Shown here in pieces: positions 34,325 through 43,853 of a stretch of DNA of 64,000 bases. The notes beneath the pieces are model-generated. The model saw nothing but the letters and a program-made list of their open reading frames with translations, did no database searches and was not told where the DNA came from. A program made the position numbers and the translations under genes. Source of the DNA: Nocardia amamiensis (lineage in GTDB: Bacteria > Actinomycetota > Actinomycetes > Mycobacteriales > Mycobacteriaceae); contig NZ_JADLQX010000008.1 of the NCBI RefSeq assembly GCF_015477605.1, positions 62,001-126,000 of the forward strand. The letters run 5' to 3'. The stretch's first letter is position 1; each line of letters begins with the position of its first letter.

Positions 34325-35002
34325 ATGTCGACCCTTCTGTTCGCGCTCGCGGGGTTCGCCTTCCTCGATTCGCTGGACGTGCTGCTCATCGGCGTCACTA
34401 CGGCCGTCGTCTACGACAGCAGGCTGGTTCGGCGCTCGCCGCTGGCCGGCGGTCTGAGCTTGCTGGCGGGCGTCTTCGCCGTCACGACCGGATTCGGGAT
34501 CTGCACTGTGCTGGGAATCGGCCTTCTGAGCGAACTGGTCGACTTCGAGATCACCCCGCCGGTGCGGTATTGGGGCGAGTTCGCGGTCGGTGCGGTGCTG
34601 ATCGGGCTCGCGGGTATTCGGATGACCGGAACAGCTGAGCCGAAACGGGGGGCGGCATTGCGGCGGCGACCCTGGTTGCTCGCCGTGCTGGGGGTGGCGA
34701 TCGGTATCGCGCAGGCACCGACGGCCGTTCCCTATCTGGCCGGACTCGCGATGATCTCCGCACGCGATCCGCTACCTGACTTGTGGCCGCTGATCATCGT
34801 CGCCTATTGCGCGCTGGCATTGCTGCCGCCGCTGCTGATTCTCGGCCTGGCGATGCGGCGCACGATCGGGGCGCGCCGTGTGTATCGAAAGGTCGTTCGC
34901 ATTCTCACCACATATGGACCGACTTCGGTGCGCATACTCTTCGTTGTGTTCGGTGCGGTCCTGATATGCGACTCGCTCATCCATTACCGAAGTCTTTGGT
35001 AG
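34325..35002 (+). CDS. GAP-family (LysE-like) membrane protein
   Basis: 225 residues with about six membrane segments, starting LLFALAGFAFLDSLDVLLIG. The layout, with a cytoplasmic break near residue 110 (GTAEPKRGAALRRRP) and GIAQAPTAVPYLAGLAMI in the second half, matches the GAP/Sap family. Mycobacterial Gap helps place glycopeptidolipids on the surface. Substrate in this organism is unknown. It stands alone after the tRNA cluster. Confidence 0.75.
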   Translation: MSTLLFALAGFAFLDSLDVLLIGVTTAVVYDSRLVRRSPLAGGLSLLAGVFAVTTGFGICTVLGIGLLSELVDFEITPPVRYWGEFAVGAVLIGLAGIRMTGTAEPKRGAALRRRPWLLAVLGVAIGIAQAPTAVPYLAGLAMISARDPLPDLWPLIIVAYCALALLPPLLILGLAMRRTIGARRVYRKVVRILTTYGPTSVRILFVVFGAVLICDSLIHYRSLW

Positions 35003-35110
35003 ATCGTCCTGGTAGATCTCGGCCCGGAATTGCGGGTGACCGGCTCACCGCTACGGACGGGCGAACACGAAATCGGGATGAGGTGGGGTGTTCGGTGGGA
35101 TGCTGGAGGT

Positions 35111-35293
35111 ATGGCTGAGCGCTGGTATTACTGCTTGAAGCATAAACGAGCCGAACAAGGACGGCAGTGCTGGTTCCGCGACCGAATGGGGCCATATCCG
35201 GACCGGGCGACAGCGGAGCGGGCTCTGGAAATCGTGCATGCCCGCAACGAGCGCGAGGACGCCCGGGATCGCGCCTGGCGCGAGGGGGACTGA
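35111..35293 (+). CDS. Small conserved-type actinobacterial protein
   Basis: 60 residues starting MAERWYYCLKHKRAEQGRQC. The pattern WYYCLKH near the start and DRMGPYPDRATAERALE recurs in short actinobacterial proteins of unknown function that resemble a SPOR-like half-domain. The ATG at 35111 directly follows GGAGGT, an unusually close ribosome-binding site. Three cysteine/histidine residues near the start could bind a metal. Confidence 0.6.
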   Translation: MAERWYYCLKHKRAEQGRQCWFRDRMGPYPDRATAERALEIVHARNEREDARDRAWREGD

Positions 35294-35600
35294 GCGCGGC
35301 GAAGCCGGAAGTATAGTATTGTGCGGCAACGGATTTCGGTTCGTCGCGCCCGAACGCCCGCCGCGCTGAGTCACACCCGATGACTTCCGCCGTTGCCGGA
35401 CGGCGCGGCCGGGGATGGTTCCCCTGGTCCGGCAAAGTTGATCTTGAGGTGCAGGTCGGAGCGCCGAACGGGGTCGCGGCGGGTGCGGCCGCCAAGTCCG
35501 CGGTCGGGGGTATCGAGTACGGTTCTCCAGAACTCTACGAATGCTCGGTGGTCCTGGCGTGGGCTGCGAGCGGAACCAGGATCAGCAGGGAGGGCGACCC

Positions 35601-36320
35601 TTGAGGGTTACCGTTGTTGTGCCGACCTTCAACGAGCGGGAGAATCTACCGGTTGCGGTGGAGCGGCTGACCACGCTGCCCGTGCCCGACCTGCACGTGC
35701 TCGTGGTGGACGACAGCTCGCCGGACGGAACCGGCGAGGTGGCGGACAAGCTGGCCGCCGAGCTGCCGAACGTGGTCGGCGTGCTGCACCGGACCGAGAA
35801 GGACGGGCTGGGGCGCGCGTACGTGGCGGGCATCACGCGCGCGCTGGACGAGGGCGCGGACGTGGTGATCCAGATGGACGCCGACCTCTCGCATCCCGCC
35901 GAAGTCATCCCGGCCATGCTGGAGAAGCTGACGACCACGGATGCGGGCGTGGTGCTCGGTTCCCGCTACGTCCCCGGCGGCTCGACCGCCGCCGAGTGGA
36001 AGTGGTACCGCAAGGCGCTCTCGGCGTGGGCCAACTTCTACGTCAACCTGATTCTGCGCTTGGGCGTGAAGGACGCCACCGCGGGCTTCAAGGCATGGAA
36101 GGCCGACACCCTGCGCGCCATCGACGTCGCCTCGATCCGCAGCAACGGGTACTCCTTCCAGGTCGAGATGAACTATCGCACGATCAAGAAGGGGATCACG
36201 ATCGCCGAGGTGCCGATCCGGTTCGAGGAGCGAACCCTCGGCGCCTCCAAGATGAGCCTCAAAGTGCAGCTCGAGTCGGCACTGATGCCGTGGAAGCTGC
36301 TGTTCGGCCGCGCGGTCTGA
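35601..36320 (+). CDS. ppm1: Polyprenol-phosphate mannosyltransferase (Ppm1/DPM1-like)
   Basis: 239 residues of a GT2 glycosyltransferase. It moves mannose from GDP-mannose to polyprenyl phosphate at the inner membrane face, giving the donor for lipomannan and related mannans. Motifs are VTVVVPTFNERENLP, LVVDDSSPDGTGEV, VIQMDADLSHPAEVI and the DATAGFKAW / SNGYSFQVEM pair. TTG at 35601 follows GGGAGGG (35588-35594); an in-frame ATG at 35541 adds 20 poorly conserved residues. Only the catalytic domain is present; the acyltransferase part is separate, as in many Nocardiaceae. Confidence 0.88.
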   Translation: MRVTVVVPTFNERENLPVAVERLTTLPVPDLHVLVVDDSSPDGTGEVADKLAAELPNVVGVLHRTEKDGLGRAYVAGITRALDEGADVVIQMDADLSHPAEVIPAMLEKLTTTDAGVVLGSRYVPGGSTAAEWKWYRKALSAWANFYVNLILRLGVKDATAGFKAWKADTLRAIDVASIRSNGYSFQVEMNYRTIKKGITIAEVPIRFEERTLGASKMSLKVQLESALMPWKLLFGRAV

Positions 36321-36334
36321 GCTGTGTTCGATGT

Positions 36335-36448
36335 GCAGCGCCTGCGGCGCTGCGTGTTCGCGGCCCCCTTTGTGGGCTCGGGTCCGAGCGATCGCCGCTG
36401 GCGACTGCGTCGCGGACGCGGCGGCCGCTCGGACGCGAGCCGGGCCGC
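36335..36448. repeat. Dispersed palindromic intergenic repeat, copy 1
   Basis: Shares the arms GGCTCG(C/G)GTCCGAGCG and CGCTCGGACGCGAGCC and the flank cgctgcgtgttcgcggcccc with copies at 49036, 50511 and 51171, here in the reverse orientation. It lies between the convergent ppm1 and plsC genes. Confidence 0.85.
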
Positions 36449-36451
36449 CAA

Positions 36452-37867
36452 CTAAGGCCAGTCCAAGAGCGTGTCGATGAACAGCTGGCGCACCCGCGCC
36501 ACGTCGGCGTCCATGTCGTCGGGGTCCCATCCGCTGACGTCGATGGGCTCCAGGATCGCCACGTCAACGGTCCCGGGCCGGGCGATCATAGAGTTGCGCC
36601 AGCAGATCTCGCCCGCGTTGCGGATCACGATCGGGATCACGGGCACACCGGCCTGGAGCGCGATGTGGAACGCGCCCTTCTTGAACGGACCGATCTCGGG
36701 AGTGTAGGAGCGGGTTCCCTCCGGGGACACCGCGATCGATAGACCGCTGCGCAAGGTTTCTACTACCGGTCGTAGCGCCGCTTTCGCCTGCGCGGTGTTC
36801 GAGCGATCGATGAAAGTCGCTCCGGCGAAGCGCATGAGCGGCCCGAACACCGGATTCTTGGTCAGCTCCTTCTTCCCGATGGCGGTTACGCCGCCGCCGA
36901 TCACCGCGGGCACGATGATGATGTCGAACTGGCTCTGGTGATTGAACAGGAAGACGGCGGGTCGTGGTGATTTCGCATGCTCGGCGCCGGTGACGCGGAT
37001 CTGCACCCCGGCGATCCGTAGCGTATTGCGCGCCGCCTGCCCCATCATCGCGTCGGCCATCTGCTGGCGGTCCCGGGTCTGCGCCTTCGACGCGATCCCG
37101 AAGAGCGCGCCACCGAGCAGTCCGGCGAATCCGGCCGCGGTGCGCGCGTAGTCGCCTGCGCGCGGAGGGCGGCGCGGCCGGAAGCTCAGCTTTGCCCAGC
37201 GCTGCCGGTCGGCGATCGCGGCCAAGGCGTCATCGGGGTTCACCGCCACCGGATGGCCGACCAGTGACAGCAGCGGCAGATCGGCGATGGCGTCGGCATA
37301 GGCGTAACTGCGTTCGAGGTCCACGCCTTGCGCCGCGGCGAATTCGGTGACCGCGTCGGCCTTGCCGTTGCGCCACAGCGTCTTTCCGTCGGGATAGCCG
37401 GTCAGCACGCCGTCGTCGGTGGCCATTGGCGTGTATCGGACGTGCGCTACGCCCAGCTGCGTCGCGGCGGGCAGCACCTGGAACCTGGTCAGCGAGCTGA
37501 CCAGCAGCACGCTGTGCCCGGCTGCCCGGTGGGTCCGGATCAACTGCCACGCTTCGGGATACAGGCGCCCGTAGCTGGTGCGCCGGAACAGCTGCCTGCC
37601 CAGCTCGTCCAGTTCTCCTTCGGAGCGTCCGGCCAGCACTTCGGTGAGCTGCCGCAGGAATCGGGCGTACTCGCCGTCGGTCATGCCATTGCGGATGCCG
37701 CCGCGCAGCACGTCCTCGGGCTTGCGGCGGCCGAGCGGCCTGCGGCGTCGCCCCGTGCCGTCGATGACCGTGCCGGCGAAGTCGAAGACCGCGGCGACGT
37801 TGGGGCCCTGCGGTCCGGAACGGATGGCGGCGACCGCGGCGTCGAGGTCAGAACGCGCGTCGGTCAT
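36452..37867 (-). CDS. plsC: HAD phosphatase-PlsC acyltransferase fusion
   Basis: 471 residues. Residues 1-215 are a HAD hydrolase (AAVFDFAGTVID, where DFAG replaces the usual DxDxT; then VLLVSSLTRF and YAYADAIADLPLLS). Residues about 280-470 are a PlsC acyltransferase with FNHQSQFD (NHxxxxD), the FIDRSN block and SPEGTRS, and VPVIPIVI. It probably makes phosphatidic acid from lysophosphatidate. It corresponds to M. tuberculosis Rv2483c and is paired with plsB upstream. The missing Asp in the HAD motif suggests the phosphatase part may be weak. Confidence 0.87.
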   Translation of the reverse strand: MTDARSDLDAAVAAIRSGPQGPNVAAVFDFAGTVIDGTGRRRRPLGRRKPEDVLRGGIRNGMTDGEYARFLRQLTEVLAGRSEGELDELGRQLFRRTSYGRLYPEAWQLIRTHRAAGHSVLLVSSLTRFQVLPAATQLGVAHVRYTPMATDDGVLTGYPDGKTLWRNGKADAVTEFAAAQGVDLERSYAYADAIADLPLLSLVGHPVAVNPDDALAAIADRQRWAKLSFRPRRPPRAGDYARTAAGFAGLLGGALFGIASKAQTRDRQQMADAMMGQAARNTLRIAGVQIRVTGAEHAKSPRPAVFLFNHQSQFDIIIVPAVIGGGVTAIGKKELTKNPVFGPLMRFAGATFIDRSNTAQAKAALRPVVETLRSGLSIAVSPEGTRSYTPEIGPFKKGAFHIALQAGVPVIPIVIRNAGEICWRNSMIARPGTVDVAILEPIDVSGWDPDDMDADVARVRQLFIDTLLDWP

Positions 37868-37976
37868 CGAATCTCCTGCTTCCCGCGTGGTGCCCGCGTT
37901 CCGTCCGCGCGACGAGTGCTTTGCGACGGTGTCTCATCGCATCTCCTGTGTATCGCGGTGCTCATGGGACACTCGC

Positions 37977-40433
37977 TCACCGCAATTCCATGTTGGACGG
38001 GTCCAGCGCGGCGGCCTGCGCGATGCGGACACTGATGGCACGCAGGCTCTCGGCGAATTCCCTTCTGCGCTGGGTCAATTCCGCGCGACGCTCCGAGTCG
38101 TCCGGCACCGTCTCCAAGAGATCATGGTTGTCGGCCAGCTTCAACGCACTGGTGAACAACTCGGTGGAGACCGACTCCGGGCTGTGCAACCGCTGCTGCA
38201 GCATCATCTGCTTGCCGACGGCCACGCAGTCGGCGATGAACTCCTTGCGGTCGATCTCGTCGCCCGGGTCGCGGGCGGCCAGCCGCTCCGCCACCACGAG
38301 TTGCGCATCGAAGAAGGAGCGCAGCACACGGTGGGCCATCATGAATCCGGAGGCGGTGAGCTTACCCAGGATGTCCGAGCTCCGCGTGTCGCGGCGGGTG
38401 TGGTTGTACCACTCGGGGTCCACCAGGAGCATTTCCGCCACCATTTGGTCGGAGAACTCACTGCGCTCGGGGAAGAAGAACTCGAACTTGAGCAGGTCAC
38501 GCAGCCGGAACGCCTCGTCCCAGCCGGTTTTCAGTGCGTAGTCGTCGTCACCGATGTCGACCCCGGCGAGGATGGACAGCTCGAGGATCGCGCGGTTGAC
38601 GAACCAGTGCACGGCGCTGTTGCGGTAGAACGCGGCTTCCAGGTGCGCGCCCGATTCGATCGAGTACACCGGTTCCAGCCCGCCGCGGTACACCGTGACG
38701 ACCTTGGCCAGCGAGAGCTGCTCCAGCACGACGGCCAGGCCCTGTTCGTCACGCAAGGCGTCGAGTTCGCCACCGGGCAGCTCGCGCTTGTCGATGTAGC
38801 CCAGCACCGGCGCGAGCACGGTGCGCACTTCGCCGAGCGTGAGAGCGCGCCCGTCCACGCCCAGCAGCGCCAGGGTGACCAGCGCGTTGACCGTGATCGG
38901 CGTGACCGCGTTGATCCCGACCGCGACCTCGAACGCCAGCCGCTGCACGGCCTTGCGTTCCAGCTCCGCAACTTCCGGTGGTTCGTGATCGCCGACGATC
39001 CCAGCTTCGGTGCGGCTCGGCTCGATGTGGTGCAGTGGAATGGTCAGCGGCGGGGTGGTGAGCGGGTCACCGTGTGCCGCCAGCCGATCACGGGCGGACA
39101 GCGGCTCGCCGAAACGCACGTACACGTGCCCGGCGGAGTGCTGCTGGCTGCGGATGTAGCGCGCGAGCCAGGCCAGCCCCTCGGGTTTCTTCGTGCCGCC
39201 GACCTGCTCGGTGGCGATGGCGCCGAGTTCGTTGAGCCGCTCGTAGGTGATCGAGACCGGGATCAGCATGACATCGTCGACACGATTCGTACGCACCGCC
39301 GCGGCAAGGTAATTCAGCAGGCCGTAGCGCGGCGGGCGCAGCTTGCCGGTGCGGGTGCGGCCGCCCTCGAAGTACCACTCCAGGTTGAAGCGCTTGGCCA
39401 GCAGGTAGGCGAAGTACTCCTCGACGACGGCCTTGTACACCTCGTCGTCGCCGAAACTGCGCCGGATGAACACCGCTCCGCTGCGCCGGGCGATCGGCCC
39501 GATCGGCCAGAAACTGAGATTCGCGCCGCCGATCACATGATTCGGCGGAAAATCGTTGCGGGCCAGCACGTCCCCGAGCACCAACGCGTCCACGTACGAA
39601 CGATGCGAAGGCAGGAACACCAGCGGGTAGCGGCGGTTGAGATCGCGCAGCCCGGTGAGGCCGGATTCGTCGAAGTCCACATTCCAGGTCGAGGCGTGCA
39701 CCGGCCGCATGGCCTGGGTGAACAGATCTGACACCAGCCTGCTCTGGGCGGCGACCAGTTCGCCGAGCGATTTCTCCGCGCGGCGGTACACCTCGTGCGG
39801 ACTCGCCCCGATCTGGTCGGCGATCAATTCCAGCCTGCGCAGGAAGTCGGGGGAGTCGAGGATTTCCTCGGTGACCAGCCGGGGCACCTTGTACCGGTCG
39901 CCGATAATGGTGCGTTCGGAACGTTCGAGGGCCACCACCGCCGCGCGCACGATGGCGCGGGCGAACGGCTCGGCGGTGCCCTTGTCGAACAGCGCTGAGG
40001 CCTCCGGGTTGTTCGCGCGGAGCTCGCTGAGCCGGGCGGGAGCGCCGGTCAGGACGACGTATCGGTCCGGTGACTTGCCGAGCAGCCTGCGCTGCGCCAA
40101 CCGGTTGGGTTTGCGCGGGTTGGTCATCAGGACCAGATCGGAGAACGTGACGCGCCGCACGCCATCGCGTTCCGGTGGCAGCCACAGCACCCGGATCGGC
40201 ACCACCAGCGGATCGTCGCGCCTGCTGACCAGCTGGGCGGCGACGGCGCCCGCGTCCAGGTCCAGCTGAGTGACCGGAGCGTCGGTGCCGAACTGCGCGC
40301 CGATCCCACCGTCGGCCAGCCACGTGCCGACGAGTTCGCGTTCCACCCCCGACGCGGCGTCGATCAGGGCCACCACCGATTGCGGTGCGGTCCCGGGGGC
40401 GGTCGCGGGTGAATCGCCGCGGTGATCGATCAT
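37977..40433 (-). CDS. plsB: Glycerol-3-phosphate 1-acyltransferase (PlsB-like)
   Basis: 818 residues, a membrane-bound PlsB enzyme that puts the first acyl chain on glycerol-3-phosphate. The catalytic motif is FLPSHRSYVDALVLGDVL near residue 275, with the FIRRSF and YFEGGRTRTGKL blocks that follow in the family. The remainder is the long helical C-terminal part typical of PlsB2. It corresponds to Rv2482c and lies 109 bases upstream of plsC on the same strand, so the pair should make phosphatidic acid in two steps. Confidence 0.9.
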   Translation of the reverse strand: MIDHRGDSPATAPGTAPQSVVALIDAASGVERELVGTWLADGGIGAQFGTDAPVTQLDLDAGAVAAQLVSRRDDPLVVPIRVLWLPPERDGVRRVTFSDLVLMTNPRKPNRLAQRRLLGKSPDRYVVLTGAPARLSELRANNPEASALFDKGTAEPFARAIVRAAVVALERSERTIIGDRYKVPRLVTEEILDSPDFLRRLELIADQIGASPHEVYRRAEKSLGELVAAQSRLVSDLFTQAMRPVHASTWNVDFDESGLTGLRDLNRRYPLVFLPSHRSYVDALVLGDVLARNDFPPNHVIGGANLSFWPIGPIARRSGAVFIRRSFGDDEVYKAVVEEYFAYLLAKRFNLEWYFEGGRTRTGKLRPPRYGLLNYLAAAVRTNRVDDVMLIPVSITYERLNELGAIATEQVGGTKKPEGLAWLARYIRSQQHSAGHVYVRFGEPLSARDRLAAHGDPLTTPPLTIPLHHIEPSRTEAGIVGDHEPPEVAELERKAVQRLAFEVAVGINAVTPITVNALVTLALLGVDGRALTLGEVRTVLAPVLGYIDKRELPGGELDALRDEQGLAVVLEQLSLAKVVTVYRGGLEPVYSIESGAHLEAAFYRNSAVHWFVNRAILELSILAGVDIGDDDYALKTGWDEAFRLRDLLKFEFFFPERSEFSDQMVAEMLLVDPEWYNHTRRDTRSSDILGKLTASGFMMAHRVLRSFFDAQLVVAERLAARDPGDEIDRKEFIADCVAVGKQMMLQQRLHSPESVSTELFTSALKLADNHDLLETVPDDSERRAELTQRRREFAESLRAISVRIAQAAALDPSNMELR

Positions 40434-40674
40434 CGATGTTCTTCCCTCCGCAGGTGACGCTCTCCACTATTCAATCCCGCCGGGTCGATTCCGCGCAGGC
40501 AGTCGGCGCGGCGAGTTCGGGTGCGCATGGTGCGAGCATTGTGCGGGTGTGGGCGGCTTCGGGGCTCCCCAACCCCGGTGAGCAGCGCCTTCGAGGGCTT
40601 GTCTCCGGCGCGGGGCCATGGACTGATCCGGACGGTTGTCCGATTGAGGCCGCGAGCACATCGGTGCTGCTATG

Positions 40675-40696
40675 CAGGTAATGCTAACCTTACCTG
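40675..40696. promoter_or_regulatory. DtxR/IdeR-type iron box, distal
   Basis: caggtaatgctaacc is the left part of a 22-base imperfect palindrome ending ttacctg, close to the consensus TTAGGTTAGGCTAACCTAA in its GCTAACCT half. It lies 35 bases before the salicylate synthase start. Confidence 0.65.
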
Positions 40697-40702
40697 CACA
40701 AG

Positions 40703-40721
40703 TTAGGTCAGGGTTACCTTT
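40703..40721 (+). promoter_or_regulatory. DtxR/IdeR-type iron box, proximal
   Basis: TTAGGTCAGGGTTACCTTT matches the iron-box consensus at about 14 of 19 positions and immediately precedes the ribosome-binding site of the salicylate synthase gene. Confidence 0.65.
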
Positions 40722-40730
40722 GGAGGATCG

Positions 40731-42041
40731 TTGTCGACCACGGAACGCCTGCGGGTTGAGTATGTGACCGATCCGGCGGCAGCGATGTCCCAGCTGGCGG
40801 CCTCGGAGCGGTTCGGCGAGTACGTGATGTACGAGCGTCCGGGGGAATGGGTGTTCGCCGCCGATCCGCTCGGCAGTGTCGAACTGGACGTGCGCGAGCT
40901 GCGAGTCACGTGGGCGGGGCAGAGCACGACCGGCGGCTGGGAAGGAAACCCGGCCGGGGTGATCGACCGCGCGCTCGGCACGTTGCCCCTCGACGGGCGG
41001 AACGCCTACGGCTGGATCGGATTCGAGTTCTGCGCGTGGGCGCTCGACGCGACCGAGCACCTCGACCCGCGTACCGCGCTGGCGCACCTGATGATTCCCC
41101 GCATCGAGGTTCGCATGGGCGAATTCGGTGTCCGGGTGTCCGGTGCGACCCCTGCCGAGACCGGCGACATCCATGATCTGATCGCGCAGTCGCAGAACAC
41201 CGAACTGCCGACAGCGCATCGAACCGACATCCGCATCGATCCGACCGGCTACCGGGATCGGGTGGCCGAGGCGGTAGGCGAGATCCAGGCGGGGCGGTAC
41301 CAGAAGGTCATCCTGTCCAGGAAGGTCGACTTGCCGTTCCCGGTCGATGTTCCGGCCACCTATCGGCTCGGGCGCGCGCACAACACTCCGGCGCGGTCGT
41401 TCTTGCTGCGGCTCGGTGGCTTGGAGGCGGCGGGCTTCAGCCCGGAACTGGTCGCGTCCGTGGACGACGACCGCGTAGTGACCACCGAGCCGCTGGCGGG
41501 CACCCGCGCCTTCGGTCGCGGCGCCGCGGCCGACCTGGCCGCACGAGCGGATCTGATCACCGATCCGAAAGAGATCGTGGAACACGCGATTTCGGTGCAG
41601 ACCTCGTTCGCGGAGATCGCGGCGGTGGCCGCTCCCGGCACGCCCGCGGTGTCGGATTTCATGGCCGTGCGTGAGCGCGGCAGCGTGCAACACCTGGCGT
41701 CCACCGTGCGCGGGCGGCTGGCCGCCGACCGGTCCAGCTGGGACGCGCTGGAAATGCTGTTCCCATCGGTCACCGCCTCCGGTATTCCCAAGCGCGAGGG
41801 GGTCGACTCGGTGTTCCGGCTGGACCACGATCCGCGCGGACTGTATTCCGGTGCGGTGCTGACGATTTCGCCGACCGGCGCGATGGAGGCGACGCTCGTG
41901 CTGCGTGCGGTGTACCAGAACGCCGAGGGCGCCTGGCTGCGGGCGGGCGCCGGGATCGTCGGTCAGTCTCGGCCGGAGCGGGAGTTCGAGGAGACCTGCG
42001 AGAAGCTGGGCAGCATCGCGCCCTACGTGGTCGAGGCCTGA
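40731..42041 (+). CDS. mbtI: Salicylate synthase (MbtI/NbtS-like)
   Basis: 436 residues of the chorismate-utilising family. The conserved C-terminal core has KVILSRKVDLPF, RSFLLRLGGLEAAGFSPELV, TTEPLAGTRAFGRG, DPKEIVEHAISVQ, STVRGRLAADRS, FPSVTASGIPKREGV and GLYSGAVLTI, as in Mg-dependent salicylate synthases. It turns chorismate into salicylate, the starter of mycobactin or nocobactin. TTG start at 40731 follows GGAGG. Two iron boxes overlap its promoter, so it should be induced in low iron. The salicyl-AMP ligase gene converges on it. Confidence 0.9.
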   Translation: MSTTERLRVEYVTDPAAAMSQLAASERFGEYVMYERPGEWVFAADPLGSVELDVRELRVTWAGQSTTGGWEGNPAGVIDRALGTLPLDGRNAYGWIGFEFCAWALDATEHLDPRTALAHLMIPRIEVRMGEFGVRVSGATPAETGDIHDLIAQSQNTELPTAHRTDIRIDPTGYRDRVAEAVGEIQAGRYQKVILSRKVDLPFPVDVPATYRLGRAHNTPARSFLLRLGGLEAAGFSPELVASVDDDRVVTTEPLAGTRAFGRGAAADLAARADLITDPKEIVEHAISVQTSFAEIAAVAAPGTPAVSDFMAVRERGSVQHLASTVRGRLAADRSSWDALEMLFPSVTASGIPKREGVDSVFRLDHDPRGLYSGAVLTISPTGAMEATLVLRAVYQNAEGAWLRAGAGIVGQSRPEREFEETCEKLGSIAPYVVEA

Positions 42042-42047
42042 GCGTGA

Positions 42048-42086
42048 ACGGGCAGCGCACCGATAGTGCGCTGCCCGTCGGCTTTT
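42048..42086. terminator. Terminator between salicylate synthase and salicyl-AMP ligase genes
   Basis: Perfect 12-base stem acgggcagcgca (42048-42059) and tgcgctgcccgt (42067-42078), then cggctttt. It lies between convergent genes. Confidence 0.9.
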
Positions 42087-42100
42087 CGGCCCAGCGCTGC

Positions 42101-43720
42101 TCACGCCTCCGCGCGCAGGGCTTTTTTGTCGATTTTGCCGACCGCGGTGATCGGCAGCTGGTCGCTGCGCCGCAGTACGTCAGGCAGTTTGTAGGTGGCG
42201 AGCCCGCGAGCGGCGAGGAAGGTCTTGATCTCGGCCAGAGTAGGCATTTCGCCGTCGACGACCAGGACGGCGCAGACCTTTTCGCCCAGCGCGGGGTCGG
42301 GCAGTCCCACGGCGGCGGCATGCCGGACCGCGGGGTGGGCGAGCAGGTGCTCCTCGAGTTCGTCACAGGAGATGTTCTCGCCGCCGCGGTTGATCACGTC
42401 TTTGATTCGCCCGGAGACCACGACATGACCACTGGGCAGCCGACGCACCAGGTCTCCGCTGCGGTAGAAGCCGTCCGGGGTGAACGCGCGCGCGTTGTGC
42501 TCGGGTGCCCGGTAATAGCCACGGATCGTGTACGGGCCACGGGTCAGCAACTCACCCTCCTCGCCAAGCCGGACTTCGTCGCCGTCGCCGTCCACCACGC
42601 GGATCTCGTCGTCGGGGGAGAGGGGTCTGCCCTGGGTGGTGTGCAGCAACTCGACGGGATCGTCGAGCCGGGTGTAGTTGAGCAGGCCTTCGGCCATCCC
42701 GAACACCTGTTGCAGCGTCGCGCCCAGCGCGGGAGTCACCTCCTTGGCGTTGATCTCGGCGAGCCTGGCGCCGCCGACCTGCAGCAGACGCAGTGAACTC
42801 AGGTCGGCCGCTTCCCATTCGGTGGCGGCGCACCAGAGCTGGGCTAGCGGCGGCACCACCGCCGTGACCGTGACGCCGTGCCGCTCGATCGCGGCGAACG
42901 CGTTCTCCGGGCTCGGATCACTGACGAAGGCCACCGCGCCGCCGACCCCGAGGGTGCCGAGAATGCCCGGGCAGGCGAGCGGAAAGTTGTGTGCGGCGGG
43001 CAGGGTCGCGAGGTACACGTCGTCTTCGGTCAGTTCGCATACCGCGGCGCTTGCGGTTGCGTTGTAGACATAGTCGTCATGCGTGCGGGCGATCAGTTTC
43101 GGAAGTCCCGTGGTACCGCCGGAGACCAGCATCAGCGCGATATCAGCCGGATCGATCTCGGGCAGCTCGCCGCCCTCGCGCGGGATCGAGCGCAGGTCCG
43201 TGAAGGCGCCCGGATCGCCGAGCACCAGGACGTGGCGCAGGGAGGGCACCGCGTCGCGCACGGTCGCGGCCAGTTCGCGATAGTCGAAATCGCCGACCCG
43301 GTCGGCGACGATGTAGCCGACCGCCTCGGAAAGCCCCGCCAAGTGTTCGATCTCGGCGCGCCGGTGCGCGGGCAGGCTCAGGACGGGGATGATCCCGGCC
43401 CGCAACAGCCCGACCAGCACGGTGAGGAACTCCGGCACGTTCGGCAGCTGGACCACTACCCGGTCGCCGGGTGCGATGCCCAGCGCGAGCAACCCGTGGG
43501 CCATCCGGTCCGCTGCGGCGTCGACGTCGGCGTAGGTGCGCGGGCCCTCGGCGTCGAGGAGCGCGGGGCGCAGCGGATGCCGGCGTGCGGTCGCGCGCAG
43601 CAGATCACCGAGCGGGCGCCCGGTCCAGTACCCGGCGGCTCGATACTTCGCGGCCGTGTGCGGGGGAAAGGGGACATAGCCGTCGCGATGCGGTGCGGAC
43701 GCGAGGGGTGTCGAAGTCAC
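42101..43720 (-). CDS. mbtA: Salicyl-AMP ligase (MbtA-like)
   Basis: 539 residues of the adenylate-forming family. The P-loop is SGGTTGLPKLIARTH, with later motifs QVFGMAEGLLNYTR, FYRSGDLVRRLPSGHVVVSG and the catalytic Lys region ITAVGKIDKKALR. Like MbtA it should activate salicylate and load it on the aryl carrier domain of the adjacent NRPS. The GTG at 43720 has GAGG six bases upstream; a GTG at 43732 is a possible earlier start. It is divergent from the NRPS gene, with an iron box between. Confidence 0.9.
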   Translation of the reverse strand: MTSTPLASAPHRDGYVPFPPHTAAKYRAAGYWTGRPLGDLLRATARRHPLRPALLDAEGPRTYADVDAAADRMAHGLLALGIAPGDRVVVQLPNVPEFLTVLVGLLRAGIIPVLSLPAHRRAEIEHLAGLSEAVGYIVADRVGDFDYRELAATVRDAVPSLRHVLVLGDPGAFTDLRSIPREGGELPEIDPADIALMLVSGGTTGLPKLIARTHDDYVYNATASAAVCELTEDDVYLATLPAAHNFPLACPGILGTLGVGGAVAFVSDPSPENAFAAIERHGVTVTAVVPPLAQLWCAATEWEAADLSSLRLLQVGGARLAEINAKEVTPALGATLQQVFGMAEGLLNYTRLDDPVELLHTTQGRPLSPDDEIRVVDGDGDEVRLGEEGELLTRGPYTIRGYYRAPEHNARAFTPDGFYRSGDLVRRLPSGHVVVSGRIKDVINRGGENISCDELEEHLLAHPAVRHAAAVGLPDPALGEKVCAVLVVDGEMPTLAEIKTFLAARGLATYKLPDVLRRSDQLPITAVGKIDKKALRAEA

Positions 43721-43759
43721 GGTCTGCCTCACAGATAGTCGAGCCGAGGGTTACCTTAG

Positions 43760-43778
43760 ATAGGTTAGGCAACCCTAT
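43760..43778. promoter_or_regulatory. DtxR/IdeR-type iron box between mbtA and mbtB
   Basis: ATAGGTTAGGCAACCCTAT differs from the consensus TTAGGTTAGGCTAACCTAA at a few positions only. It sits 39 bases from mbtA and 75 from mbtB, in position to repress both. Confidence 0.75.
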
Positions 43779-43853
43779 TTCAATGCGATAGGCTACCCGC
43801 CGAGCAGTCTCGATCCGCCGGTTTCGGCGGCGACCAAGGAGTGGCAGCGCCAG

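Noticed and set aside
35380..35604. 74-codon open frame overlapping the ppm1 start
   Set aside because: The overlap TTGA is suggestive, but the product has no motif and lies in the ppm1 leader with no ribosome-binding site.
36452..40433. Several long plus-strand frames opposite plsC and plsB
   Set aside because: They are antisense shadows; the minus-strand products have clear acyltransferase motifs.
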